From: Colwellia psychrerythraea 34H | Lineage (GTDB): Bacteria > Pseudomonadota > Gammaproteobacteria > Enterobacterales > Alteromonadaceae | DNA length: 64,000 nt | Direction: 5' to 3' | Assembly (NCBI RefSeq): GCF_000012325.1 | Contig: NC_003910.7 | Span: forward strand, 2,356,001 to 2,420,000 | Shown here: one piece after another, positions 8,769 to 17,518 of the stretch | How the letters are laid out: each line of letters opens with the position of its first letter | Numbering within the stretch: position 1 is the stretch's first letter | The notes under the pieces: generated by a model | Databases searched by the model: none | What the model saw: the letters and a program-made list of their open reading frames with translations, nothing else | What the model was told of the DNA's origin: nothing | Position numbers and translations under genes: made by a program

Positions 8769-9251
8769 TTAAATATTATTTGGCTTTTGGCCAACTTTAA
8801 AATAACCATTACTGGTAAATTGCACCGCTTGTTGGCGTTTTTTACCTAACAATATAGGTCCATCATCCATGAACAAGAAGTTTTTCCAGCATCGTTGGAA
8901 GGTAAGCCAGCTTGTTTCAATGACGTTATCTCGAGAGCTACAGTAGTAAACAACGGTATTTTGATCCCAGTCTAAATGGCTTTCTATTAGCTGTGGAAGT
9001 GCTTGGTCATTGCTATCCCAAATACCTTCCCATTTTCCTTGCTCTAACCAATTATTGTTATCTGAGGGCCAATCACCTTTTTTGAAAAAATCAGGATGAT
9101 CTACCTGACGAGAGATAAAGGTGTCCCATACAATATTTGCTCGTTCAATACTCATAGGTTTTATTTTGGCTAAATCATTTTCTGCAATAGGTAAACTTTT
9201 ATGCTTGAAAATCCAGGCATTTTTTAAACTTTCTAACGGTAGGTAATTCAT
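8769..9251 (-). CDS. Conserved hypothetical protein, DUF2947-like
   Basis: This 160-residue soluble protein is rich in Trp (WIFKHKSLP, WDTFISRQVDHPDFF, GKWEGIWDS, WLTFQRCWKNFLFMDDGP). It has no signal peptide or membrane segment. It resembles the DUF2947 family of Vibrio and Shewanella, whose function is unknown; this recall is uncertain. It lies 44 bp upstream of rlmF on the same strand, so co-transcription is likely. Confidence 0.65.
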   Translation of the reverse strand: MNYLPLESLKNAWIFKHKSLPIAENDLAKIKPMSIERANIVWDTFISRQVDHPDFFKKGDWPSDNNNWLEQGKWEGIWDSNDQALPQLIESHLDWDQNTVVYYCSSRDNVIETSWLTFQRCWKNFLFMDDGPILLGKKRQQAVQFTSNGYFKVGQKPNNI

Positions 9252-9384
9252 TAATATTGCTCAAAAAAGGAAACAGCTTAATTATACCCAGCAATAGCCA
9301 AATAAAAAAGCGATACATAGCCAAACAGTAAGGAGTTAGCGTTAATAGAGATAAAAGCCAGTTAATTACTCCGCTGTTTTCTAT

Positions 9385-9744
9385 TTATGATGACTGTTCA
9401 GTAACATTGTTACTGCTGATATTTGCGATTCTATAGGCATCAAATGCTGCGATAGCCCAGATGATTAAAAGTAAGTAACCAATAGTTGTCAGATTAGGGT
9501 TATCCAAAGCGCCTTGATTAATTAATGCTTGGCGAATGGCTGAAACCTCCATGGGAATTTCTCCTCGAATGATACTATCGATCACTTGCTGAGTTTTATC
9601 ATGTATATCTTTTACTAGGTCCAGTAACAAATAAGCAAAACTAACAATAAAAGCAATTGCTATTGCATATTTCTTTAAAACTAAATGGCCAATCCCTGGG
9701 AAAACGAGTAATGATAATAAGGTAACTTTGGTGGTTTGTTTCAT
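9385..9744 (-). CDS. Small inner-membrane protein of unknown function
   Basis: This 119-residue protein has three likely membrane segments: LLSLLVFPGIGHLVL, AIAIAFIVSFAYLLLDLV and TIGYLLLIIWAIAAFDAYRI. A hydrophilic loop of about 45 residues separates the second and third. FPGIGHLVLKKYAIA followed by a C-terminal FDAYRIA resembles small multi-pass proteins with a PGxGH motif, but I cannot assign a family. No gene is close enough to suggest a partner. Confidence 0.6.
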   Translation of the reverse strand: MKQTTKVTLLSLLVFPGIGHLVLKKYAIAIAFIVSFAYLLLDLVKDIHDKTQQVIDSIIRGEIPMEVSAIRQALINQGALDNPNLTTIGYLLLIIWAIAAFDAYRIANISSNNVTEQSS

Positions 9745-10151
9745 GTTTTAATCGCAAATAATACTATCTAAGTGAGCAGTATCTTATCCTGAACGGTTAG
9801 TCTAATACATACTAACCGTAACTTTATAGAATATTGGCACTGGGTTTTAGCCGTTTAATATGAATTTACAAGCAATAATCAAACGACCGTTTAAATAATA
9901 ATAAAAACATGTATACTCGAATTGTTAAAATAAATAATATTTTGTCTAACGATTATTTAAAATAAAATTAGTTAGTTACGATTTGAATGAAAGTGATTAC
10001 TATTGGGGTTCTTAGCTCATTGGTACATAAAATCTAAGTTAAAAAGATATATGTTAAATCCTAGTAACATAAAATTAACGCTTGTTTAATTTTTGTTCAA
10101 ATGGTAATTTTTAAAAATAAAAATAAAAATAAGAATAAAAAAGGATCAGTA
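9745..10151. other. Intergenic region between divergent genes
   Basis: These 407 bp separate the small membrane protein gene from the Sel1 gene. They are AT-rich and presumably contain both promoters. I see no RNA gene, terminator or recognisable operator. The first ATG of the Sel1 frame (10101) lies in a run of AAAAAT repeats without a ribosome-binding site, so the region is counted up to 10151. Confidence 0.5.
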
Positions 10152-11210
10152 ATGCCATTAGCTGCCATTCGCCAGGATGATGAAGATGAACATCTGCCCG
10201 AAGCAAAAGTTGATCAACAAACTATATCACTCGCGGGATCTGAAGAAGCATTAGCAAGTGTGAATTCTTCTATCGCTGAAGATAAAGACGAAGAACCCTA
10301 TTACCATTACACAGTCGATACTAAAGATCCTGATCCTTGGTTAATTGTGCATCGAACCAAAATAATTATTTTTGTTATTTTGGCTACCGCAGCAGTAGCA
10401 GGTAGTATTTTTTACAAAGACCTCAAATTAAATGAACAAACCAATGCAATGGTCGCTGAACCACAGTTAAATGATCTTTATTATGTCGATTTCCGCGTCA
10501 TCAAAGATAACCTTCGGCCAACCGAAAAATTCAGAATGGCGAAAGTTACCGATATTACTGGGGATGTGGTAACCATTAACTTTAGTAGTTATTTTTATCT
10601 TCAAGAACATGAATTGAATGAAGCTATTCGATACGCACAGCTAAGATTCGAAAAGTTTTTCCAAGAGAAACGTCATAATTATACTAAGACTGAACTACAA
10701 GCGTTAGTTGGGTCTGGTGCCATTGTTTTAGCACGCAGACCTGTAGGTAACATGCTTGATGGTAATGTTGTTGTTCCTGACTCTCATTTTAAATCAAGCT
10801 CTGTCTTTATTCCGGGTAAAAAAGAAAACTTTGCTGGCCTAGAGTATTTAAAGTTCGCTAAAGATGGCAATAAAGCGGCACTTGCCTTAGAAAAATTTCA
10901 AAAATCAGCTGAATTAGGTTTTGCTCAAGGACAAGTGAGTCTTGCTCAAATGTACCTTAATGGTATTGCCGTAGAAAAAGATCTTCAGGAATCACTGTTA
11001 TGGTTTAAGAAAGGTGCCTTACAAGCTTATGAACCCGCAATATTAAAATATGCGATTGTTTGTCAGCAAGTTGGAAGTTGTGTCGTTGGAGACTTTTACC
11101 AAGAACTTGTACAAACGGGTGTAAATATTGAGTTTACCAAGCAAGCCGATGTTAGAGCCACGACAAAAGCTTTTGAAAAAGCATTAGAAGAAGCTGAAGC
11201 TAAAACCTAA
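10152..11210 (+). CDS. Membrane-anchored Sel1-repeat protein
   Basis: AAGGA in AAAAGGATCAGTA precedes the ATG at 10152, giving 352 residues; the frame is also open from an ATG at 10101 with no ribosome-binding site. An acidic cytoplasmic stretch of about 65 residues is followed by one membrane helix (IIIFVILATAAVAGSIFY). A unique domain of about 130 residues comes next (NDLYYVDFRVIKDNLRPTEK, VTDITGDVVTINFSSYFY). The C-terminus has at least one clear Sel1-like repeat (AELGFAQGQVSLAQMYLNG, VEKDLQESLLWFKKGA) and a degenerate second. Sel1 repeats bind proteins, so a scaffold role at the envelope is plausible. The partner is unknown and the gene stands alone. Confidence 0.75.
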   Translation: MPLAAIRQDDEDEHLPEAKVDQQTISLAGSEEALASVNSSIAEDKDEEPYYHYTVDTKDPDPWLIVHRTKIIIFVILATAAVAGSIFYKDLKLNEQTNAMVAEPQLNDLYYVDFRVIKDNLRPTEKFRMAKVTDITGDVVTINFSSYFYLQEHELNEAIRYAQLRFEKFFQEKRHNYTKTELQALVGSGAIVLARRPVGNMLDGNVVVPDSHFKSSSVFIPGKKENFAGLEYLKFAKDGNKAALALEKFQKSAELGFAQGQVSLAQMYLNGIAVEKDLQESLLWFKKGALQAYEPAILKYAIVCQQVGSCVVGDFYQELVQTGVNIEFTKQADVRATTKAFEKALEEAEAKT

Positions 11211-11230
11211 CAATATTTATAGAATTGATT

Positions 11231-11261
11231 AAAGGCTTAAAATTTATTTTAAGCCTTTTTT
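11231..11261 (+). terminator. Intrinsic terminator after the Sel1 gene
   Basis: AAAGGCTTAAAAT and ATTTTAAGCCTTT pair around TT and are followed by T residues. It lies between the convergent Sel1 and dinG genes and may serve both strands. Confidence 0.85.
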
Positions 11262-11294
11262 ATGCCCGAAGAATAAGAGGTAACTGCAACTCTG

Positions 11295-13433
11295 CTACTT
11301 TTCAAATACTCGACTAAAGGGGGGAAGTGAATCGAGTAACTGTTTGCCATAACGCTTAGTTACTACGCGTTTATCCAACAAGGTAATAACCCCTTCATCC
11401 ATTTCATTTCGTAACAACCTACCACATGCTTGAACCAATTTTTTTGATGTGTCTGGTACTGATAGCGTCATAAATGGATTACCTCCCTTGGCTGTAACAT
11501 ATTCGGCCTGTGCTTGTTCAACAGGAGAGGTAGGCACAGAAAAGGGGAGTTTAGTAATAATTAAGTTATTAAGATAATCGCCAGGTAAATCAAGTCCCTC
11601 GGAGAAACTTTGAGTGCCAAAAATAATACTTTCTTTGTTATCATCACAACGTTTTTTATGTAGCGCTATTATTTGTTGGCGTGATAATTCGCCTTGAACC
11701 ATAATTTCAAGTTTATGATCTTCCCTCAATGCTAGTGCAACCTTATTCATCTGCCAATAAGAAGAAAAGAGCACTAAACTTGCGTTGCCTTGTTTGAGAT
11801 ACTTTGGCAATTTAGCAATCACTTCATCCGTAAATTCAGGAGCACTGGCTTCATTATCCATTTTTGCAATGACGAGTTGTGAATTGTTTTGATAATCAAA
11901 AGGCGAGTCGACTTGTTGATACTGACTACCATCATTATTTTTTAAACCTACTTGAAAACGAAAATGATCAAAGGAGTTTAATGCACGTAATGTCGCAGAG
12001 CAAAGGACAGCGCCTTCACATTGACTCCACAACATATTCTCTAGGGTAAAACCAACTTCTATTGGCGATGCACTTAATAAGTAATCTTGACGTTTGAGGG
12101 TGATTTTTTCCAACCAACGTGCCATCGGCGCACCCTTATCACTATCTGATTTGGCATACATAAACCACAGTGATTGTAGATTCTCTAAACGCTGAAGCAT
12201 AAAGCCAGCTTCTGCAAGTAATGGCTCAGCGACATACATTTGTGTATCGCCATCCTTTACCGCCTCAATGAGTCCGTTATAGAGTTTATTTAAATGTGAT
12301 AACGATTTCTTACTTAGGCTTTGTAGATCTTCAGCCCAGTTCTTTAAGGTTTGAGGAATGATGCCATTTTCAAATCGATAAACTTGCTCATCATTTTTTG
12401 AATTTTTAGTAAAGTTATTATTTTGGGCGGATGATTCATTTTCCAAAAAATATACATTCGCATTAGCTTCAATAAAATTAAGGACTTTTTGCATTTCCAC
12501 TAATAAATCTTGGCAATCATCTCCCAATTTCAATGCCGGAGAAATGGCATTTTTTGACTTAATCAATTTAGCCATTTTATCGCCGGTATCTCTGAGCTTA
12601 GTTAGCCATTCAATTGAACCTTTTAAGGTGATACTCGCACTTGAAAAATCGCGAGTGACTTTAGGTAGATGGTGTGCTTCGTCAATAATATAAAAAGTAT
12701 CCTCAGGCGGTGAGAGTATTTTACCACCACCGAGCTCTAAATCGGCTAATAACAAACTATGATTTACTACTAATACATGAGCTTGGTCCATGGTTTCACG
12801 TGCTTTGTGAAATGGGCAGTGGGTATGCTCAGATAAGTTTTTTAAACAGCTATGTTTATCACTTTGAACTTGATGCCAAATATGTTGAGGTAAATGTGTC
12901 TCCCAAGAATCTATATCGCCCAACCAACTGCCATCAAGTAATGCTTTATGCATTTTATTGAGGGTTCTAATATCTTTAGCATCAGGCTTTTCGGCAAAGG
13001 TAAATCCCGCTTGTGCAGGTTCATTGCCAGAGCCGGTTGTAACAGCCAGCGTTAATTTTTGACGACAGACATAACGCTGTCTTCCCTTTGCCAGGGTAAA
13101 GTCGAAATTAAGACCGGCATACTTTTTTAGGAAAGGTAAATCTTTATCAACTAACTGCTCTTGCAGTGCGACAGTAGCCGTTGAGATGCAGACCTTTTTA
13201 TCACGAGCAAGCGCAAGTGGGATAGCTCCAAGACTATAAGCAAGTGATTTACCTGTTCCGGTACCCGCTTCAATGGTAATTATTTTTCTGTCTTTGCTGT
13301 ATTCACCCGCTAAGGTTTTTGCGATTTCAGCGATAAGTAACGTTTGCTGCTTACGTGGATTGAAATGCGTTAAATTCTCGCCTATGGCTTTATACGCCTG
13401 ACGAATTGCTTGTTTTAACTTATCAGATAACAT
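11295..13433 (-). CDS. dinG: ATP-dependent DNA helicase DinG
   Basis: This 712-residue superfamily 2 (XPD-like) helicase resolves replication-transcription conflicts and DNA damage structures. Walker A is EAGTGTGKS (55-63), and the DEAH box occurs in YIIDEAHHLP. C-terminal helicase motifs include FGTQSFSEGLDLPG and QACGRLLRNEMDEG. The Fe-S region has Cys123 (RYVCRQKL), Cys196 (KHSCLKNL) and Cys206 (HTHCPFHKAR). The Cys expected between the last two in E. coli (recalled as C199) is missing; His203 and His205 lie nearby. It shares a LexA box with the divergent polB, so it should be SOS-induced. Confidence 0.95.
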   Translation of the reverse strand: MLSDKLKQAIRQAYKAIGENLTHFNPRKQQTLLIAEIAKTLAGEYSKDRKIITIEAGTGTGKSLAYSLGAIPLALARDKKVCISTATVALQEQLVDKDLPFLKKYAGLNFDFTLAKGRQRYVCRQKLTLAVTTGSGNEPAQAGFTFAEKPDAKDIRTLNKMHKALLDGSWLGDIDSWETHLPQHIWHQVQSDKHSCLKNLSEHTHCPFHKARETMDQAHVLVVNHSLLLADLELGGGKILSPPEDTFYIIDEAHHLPKVTRDFSSASITLKGSIEWLTKLRDTGDKMAKLIKSKNAISPALKLGDDCQDLLVEMQKVLNFIEANANVYFLENESSAQNNNFTKNSKNDEQVYRFENGIIPQTLKNWAEDLQSLSKKSLSHLNKLYNGLIEAVKDGDTQMYVAEPLLAEAGFMLQRLENLQSLWFMYAKSDSDKGAPMARWLEKITLKRQDYLLSASPIEVGFTLENMLWSQCEGAVLCSATLRALNSFDHFRFQVGLKNNDGSQYQQVDSPFDYQNNSQLVIAKMDNEASAPEFTDEVIAKLPKYLKQGNASLVLFSSYWQMNKVALALREDHKLEIMVQGELSRQQIIALHKKRCDDNKESIIFGTQSFSEGLDLPGDYLNNLIITKLPFSVPTSPVEQAQAEYVTAKGGNPFMTLSVPDTSKKLVQACGRLLRNEMDEGVITLLDKRVVTKRYGKQLLDSLPPFSRVFEK

Positions 13434-13472
13434 TGTTGCTAGTTTCCAAAAAACAGGAGATCGGTTACACTG

Positions 13473-13488
13473 CTGTATATATTAACAG
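13473..13488. promoter_or_regulatory. LexA box shared by dinG and polB
   Basis: CTGTATATATTAACAG fits the gammaproteobacterial SOS consensus CTG-N10-CAG with an AT-rich spacer. It is centred in the 57-bp gap between the divergent dinG and polB genes. Both are LexA-regulated in E. coli, where they are not neighbours. One operator could therefore control both directions. Confidence 0.9.
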
Positions 13489-13496
13489 GTTTGGTC

Positions 13497-15980
13497 GTGT
13501 CGGACGAAAAATTTAACCATAAAATGACAAATTTAAAAACAGCAGGCATACAGAATGGTTTTTTATTGACCCGACAGGTGCAAGATAAACGCACTGGGTT
13601 AGTAATAACCTTATGGCTGAAGACTGATGCCGGACCCGTTAAGTTAGAAGTAACTAATGAGTTAGCGGTATTCTTTGTCGAAGTAGAGCATCTAGAAACG
13701 GCTAAATCTATCTTAGATGACCAACGAATATTACTTGAGAAGCATCAAGTTTTATCGTTAAAAACCTTTACTCAACGTGATGTTGCTGCCTTGTATTTTT
13801 CGAGTATGCGAAGCTTCTATCGTGCTAGAGATGCTTTAAAGTCTCAAAATATAAAATGTTATGAAGATGATATTCGCCCTGATGATCGTTTTTTGATGGA
13901 GCGCCATATAACAGCAGATATTGACTATCTTGGTAATCATCAGCTGTGCGGAGATTATCAACTCACCAAACAAGTTAAATGTAAGGGAGCAGCAATAGAG
14001 CAACAACATAGTTTAACTATGCTTTCTATCGATATAGAGTGCTCTATGCAAGGTGAGTTGTACTCTATTGGTTTGTATGCAAATAACAACCACACAGTCT
14101 TTAAACGTGTGTTAATGATTGGCGTATCTCAGCCAGATGCTGATAGCTATATTCATTGGCAAACGGATGAAAAACAATTATTACAGCAATTTATTCGAGA
14201 AGTTAACCTGTTCGATGCCGATATTCTTATTGGTTGGAATGTCATTAATTTTGATTTTATGCTTTTACAAAAACGATGTGACCTTCATGGCATTCCTTTT
14301 TCTATAGGCCGTGATAGGACCTGTCCTTACTGGCGTAAAAATGCCAATAATACCGATCAGAACTTTATCGAAATAGCGGGTCGTGTAGTTCTTGATGGTA
14401 TCGACTTATTAAAAACTGCCACTTACAACTTTTCTAGCTTCTCATTAGATAATGTCTCCCATAGCTTACTTGGTTTAGGAAAGAAGGTGGCAGATGTTGA
14501 AAACCGAGTGCAGGAAATTACCGATAATTTTAATCATAACAAATCTGCATTAGCAGCATATAATCTTGAAGACTGTCGTTTAGTCTGGTTGATTTTTGAA
14601 AAAACTCGGTTACTTGATTTTGCTAAATTAAGAGCACAACTCACGGGTTTATCTATTGATAGAGTAGGTGGATCTGTTGCAGCCTTCACCAATCTGTATT
14701 TACCTAAGTTACACCGAAGTGGTTACATTGCGCCCAATATGGGCGATGGTGAATCTGGCTTAGTGTCTCCTGGTGGTTATGTCATGGACTCCAAACCGGG
14801 CTTATATAAAAATGTACTGGTGCTTGATTTTAAATCATTGTATCCGAGTATTATTCGTACTTTTAAAATAGACCCGATGGGACTTATTGAAGGACTTAAA
14901 GCGGTCAGTGAGCAAAAATCAGCACACAGTAAATCTGAAAAACTCAGTGATGATTGTTTTGATGATGTAATTCGTGGTTTTGACGGCGCTTACTTTTCTC
15001 GAACGGAACATTTTTTACCAGATATCATCAAGTCACTTTGGTTAGAACGTGATAAAGCAAAATTGCAAAAGGATGCCGCTTTATCTCAAGCGATAAAGAT
15101 AATTATGAGTAGCTTTTATGGTGTTTTGGGTTCAACAGGCTGTCGTTTTTTTGACCCTAGGTTATCAGGGTCAATTACCAAAAGAAGCCATGAAATTTTA
15201 AAAAAAACCAGTGTTTGGATTGAAAAGTTAGGGTATCAAGTCATTTACGGTGATACCGATTCTATTTTTGTTTCTATCGGCGCCGAGAAAACCAAAACTC
15301 AGGCAAAGCAGTTAGGTGCAGAGTTACGGTCATATATAAATGATAAGTGGCAAAATAGACTAAAGCGTGATTTTGACATTGAAAGCCAATTAGATATTGA
15401 ATTTGAAACGCATTTTACTAAATTTTTGATGCCAACCATACGTGGAATCCATACGGTAAAAGATCAAAAAAGTATTGGTACTAAAAAACGTTATGCCGGT
15501 GTTTCTGATGGTGAACTTGTATTTAAAGGCTTGGAAACTGTACGCAGTGACTGGACTGATTTAAGTAAAGATTTTCAGCAAGAGTTATACCGACTGATAT
15601 TTAATGATCAACCTATTGAGGGTTACATTAAAAAGATAGTTGATGAACTAAAACAAGGGCTTCATGATGAGAAGCTGATATATAAGAAAAAAATTAGACG
15701 AAAACTCAGTGATTATGTAAATACCCCACCGCACATCAAAGCAGCATTATTGGCTAATCAAAAGCTTAAAGAGCTAGGTGACAAGCCGACCTATAAACAC
15801 CGCAGTTTAATTCGATATGTTATTACACTTGATGGGGTTCAACCATTAGAATTTAATACCAGCAAACTAGATTATGATTTTTATGTAGAAAAGCAACTCA
15901 AACCGATAGCGGATGATATATTACCTTTTATTGGTAAAGATTTTGAGTCAATTGCCGGCGATCAGATGGGCCTTTTTTAA
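13497..15980 (+). CDS. polB: DNA polymerase II (family B)
   Basis: This protein of about 827 residues is an SOS-induced replicative-repair polymerase with proofreading. The exonuclease domain starts with SIDIECSMQGELYSIGL (Exo I) and continues with IGWNVINFDF (Exo II). Polymerase motifs are VLDFKSLYPSIIRTFKIDP (A), SSFYGVLGSTGCRFFDPRL (B) and IYGDTDSIFV (C). The start is uncertain. TTG 13491 and GTG 13497 (AGGT six bases upstream) lie just after the LexA box; ATG 13524 lacks a Shine-Dalgarno but best matches the E. coli N-terminus (GFLLTRQ against GFILTRH). It is longer than E. coli Pol II (783) because of small insertions. Confidence 0.93.
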   Translation: MSDEKFNHKMTNLKTAGIQNGFLLTRQVQDKRTGLVITLWLKTDAGPVKLEVTNELAVFFVEVEHLETAKSILDDQRILLEKHQVLSLKTFTQRDVAALYFSSMRSFYRARDALKSQNIKCYEDDIRPDDRFLMERHITADIDYLGNHQLCGDYQLTKQVKCKGAAIEQQHSLTMLSIDIECSMQGELYSIGLYANNNHTVFKRVLMIGVSQPDADSYIHWQTDEKQLLQQFIREVNLFDADILIGWNVINFDFMLLQKRCDLHGIPFSIGRDRTCPYWRKNANNTDQNFIEIAGRVVLDGIDLLKTATYNFSSFSLDNVSHSLLGLGKKVADVENRVQEITDNFNHNKSALAAYNLEDCRLVWLIFEKTRLLDFAKLRAQLTGLSIDRVGGSVAAFTNLYLPKLHRSGYIAPNMGDGESGLVSPGGYVMDSKPGLYKNVLVLDFKSLYPSIIRTFKIDPMGLIEGLKAVSEQKSAHSKSEKLSDDCFDDVIRGFDGAYFSRTEHFLPDIIKSLWLERDKAKLQKDAALSQAIKIIMSSFYGVLGSTGCRFFDPRLSGSITKRSHEILKKTSVWIEKLGYQVIYGDTDSIFVSIGAEKTKTQAKQLGAELRSYINDKWQNRLKRDFDIESQLDIEFETHFTKFLMPTIRGIHTVKDQKSIGTKKRYAGVSDGELVFKGLETVRSDWTDLSKDFQQELYRLIFNDQPIEGYIKKIVDELKQGLHDEKLIYKKKIRRKLSDYVNTPPHIKAALLANQKLKELGDKPTYKHRSLIRYVITLDGVQPLEFNTSKLDYDFYVEKQLKPIADDILPFIGKDFESIAGDQMGLF

Positions 15981-16113
15981 AGGGTCACTAAACGCTAGCA
16001 TCGCCATTAATATTAATGCACATTAATTATGAAGCTAGTGTTTATTTTCAAATTTTTCTAACAATTCCTAGCCAGTTGAGTTGATTCAGGTTATAAATAC
16101 ATTATAAAGTTTT

Positions 16114-16129
16114 AGATGGCTAGATAGCT
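16114..16129 (+). promoter_or_regulatory. Putative tandem met boxes (MetJ operator) before metC
   Basis: AGATGGCT and AGATAGCT are contiguous 8-mers matching the MetJ met box AGACGTCT at 6 and 5 of 8 positions. MetJ dimers bind exactly such head-to-tail octamers. They lie about 50 bp before metC, which is MetJ-controlled in enterobacteria. The matches are moderate, so this is suggestive only. Confidence 0.45.
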
Positions 16130-16179
16130 GAAAGTATTATGCATGCCCCTAAAGTTAAATCTCTTTAATGGAAGTGAAT

Positions 16180-17361
16180 ATGAAACAAGATACTAAAATA
16201 GTAAATGCTGGACGTAGTGCTAAATGGACTAATGGGGTTGTTAACCCTGCGGTAACACGCGCATCTACCGTGGTATTTAATACTGTCGCAGAGATGAATA
16301 ATGCTGTGGCCAACCGACATAATCAAACCATGGTGTATGGTCGTCGAGGTACTACGACTTCTTTTGCTTTTAGCGATGCTATGACTGAGTTAGAAGGCGG
16401 AGCAGGTTGTGCTTTATATCCTTCAGGTACTGCAGCTATTACCAATGCTATTTTAGCTTTCGTTAAGCAAGGTGACCACATCTTAATGGTTGATAGTGCT
16501 TATGAGCCTACGCGTGATTATTGCGATAAAATATTAGCTAAAATGGGTGTTAGTACCACCTATTATGATCCTATGGTTGGTGCTGATATTGAAGCATTGA
16601 TTCAAGATAACACCTGTCTAATTTTCTTAGAGTCACCAGGCTCTATTACCATGGAAGTACAAGATGTTCCTACTATTAGCGCTATAGCACATAAGCATGA
16701 TTGTATCGTTATGCTTGATAATACTTGGGGCGCAGGTATTAACTTCAAGCCGTTTGATTATGGTGTTGATGTAAGTATACAAGCAGCAACCAAATATATT
16801 GTTGGTCATTCTGATGTAATGTTAGGCACAGCGACAGCGGTAGAAAAATATTGGCCTCAACTGAGAGATTACAGTTATTTGATGGGACAATGTACCTCTC
16901 CTGATGATCTATACCTAGCACTTCGGGGCATTCGTACTCTTGGGATAAGATTAAAACAGCACCAAAAAAGTGCAACTAAGGTAGCTCAATGGTTACAAGA
17001 ACGTCCAGAGGTCGCTAAAATATTACACCCCGCGTTTGAGTCATGTCCAGGTCATGAATTTTTCAAACGAGATTTTGAAGGCTCTAATGGTTTATTTTCT
17101 TTTGTACTTAACTGCGGTAATAAAGAAGCATTAACAGCATTTTTAGATGGTTTACATCATTTTAAAATGGGTTACTCATGGGGAGGTTTTGAAAGTTTAA
17201 TTTTAGGTATCACTAATGTAAACGCTATTCGAAGTGCGACTACATTTGATTGTGAGTTTCCGCTAATTAGACTACATATCGGTTTGGAAGATGTAGACGA
17301 TTTAATTGAAGATTTATCGAAAGGATTTGAGCGTTTTAATCAAGTACTTGCCAATTCATAG
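16180..17361 (+). CDS. metC: Cystathionine beta-lyase
   Basis: This 393-residue Cys/Met-metabolism PLP enzyme splits cystathionine into homocysteine, pyruvate and ammonia in methionine synthesis. MVYGRRGTTTSFAFSDAMTELEGG, LYPSGTAAITNAILAF and LESPGSITMEVQDVP are family motifs. The PLP lysine lies in QAATKYIVGHSDVMLG at about residue 204, and MGYSWGGFESLI near the C-terminus distinguishes the MetC branch. GGAAG lies six bases before ATG 16180, so I prefer it to the in-frame ATG at 16168. Putative MetJ sites lie upstream and a hairpin terminator downstream. Confidence 0.93.
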   Translation: MKQDTKIVNAGRSAKWTNGVVNPAVTRASTVVFNTVAEMNNAVANRHNQTMVYGRRGTTTSFAFSDAMTELEGGAGCALYPSGTAAITNAILAFVKQGDHILMVDSAYEPTRDYCDKILAKMGVSTTYYDPMVGADIEALIQDNTCLIFLESPGSITMEVQDVPTISAIAHKHDCIVMLDNTWGAGINFKPFDYGVDVSIQAATKYIVGHSDVMLGTATAVEKYWPQLRDYSYLMGQCTSPDDLYLALRGIRTLGIRLKQHQKSATKVAQWLQERPEVAKILHPAFESCPGHEFFKRDFEGSNGLFSFVLNCGNKEALTAFLDGLHHFKMGYSWGGFESLILGITNVNAIRSATTFDCEFPLIRLHIGLEDVDDLIEDLSKGFERFNQVLANS

Positions 17362-17431
17362 AGTATAACGAGTACTATTGGCATACTGGAAAGATAGCTA
17401 AGACCGGTATTACGGTGCTTAGCTAGTTAAA

Positions 17432-17460
17432 TTGAACATTACTTTTCAAGTAATGTTCAA
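17432..17460. terminator. Hairpin between convergent metC and hydrolase genes
   Basis: TTGAACATTACTT and AAGTAATGTTCAA form a perfect 13-bp stem with a 3-nt loop, between the converging metC and 17519-18586 genes. The T tract after it on the plus strand is interrupted (TATTTTAT), so termination is likely but not certain. Confidence 0.6.
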
Positions 17461-17518
17461 TATTTTATAAAAGCTGCAAAATATCAGACTTGTAGCCATG
17501 GCTGCAGTATTTGATAAG

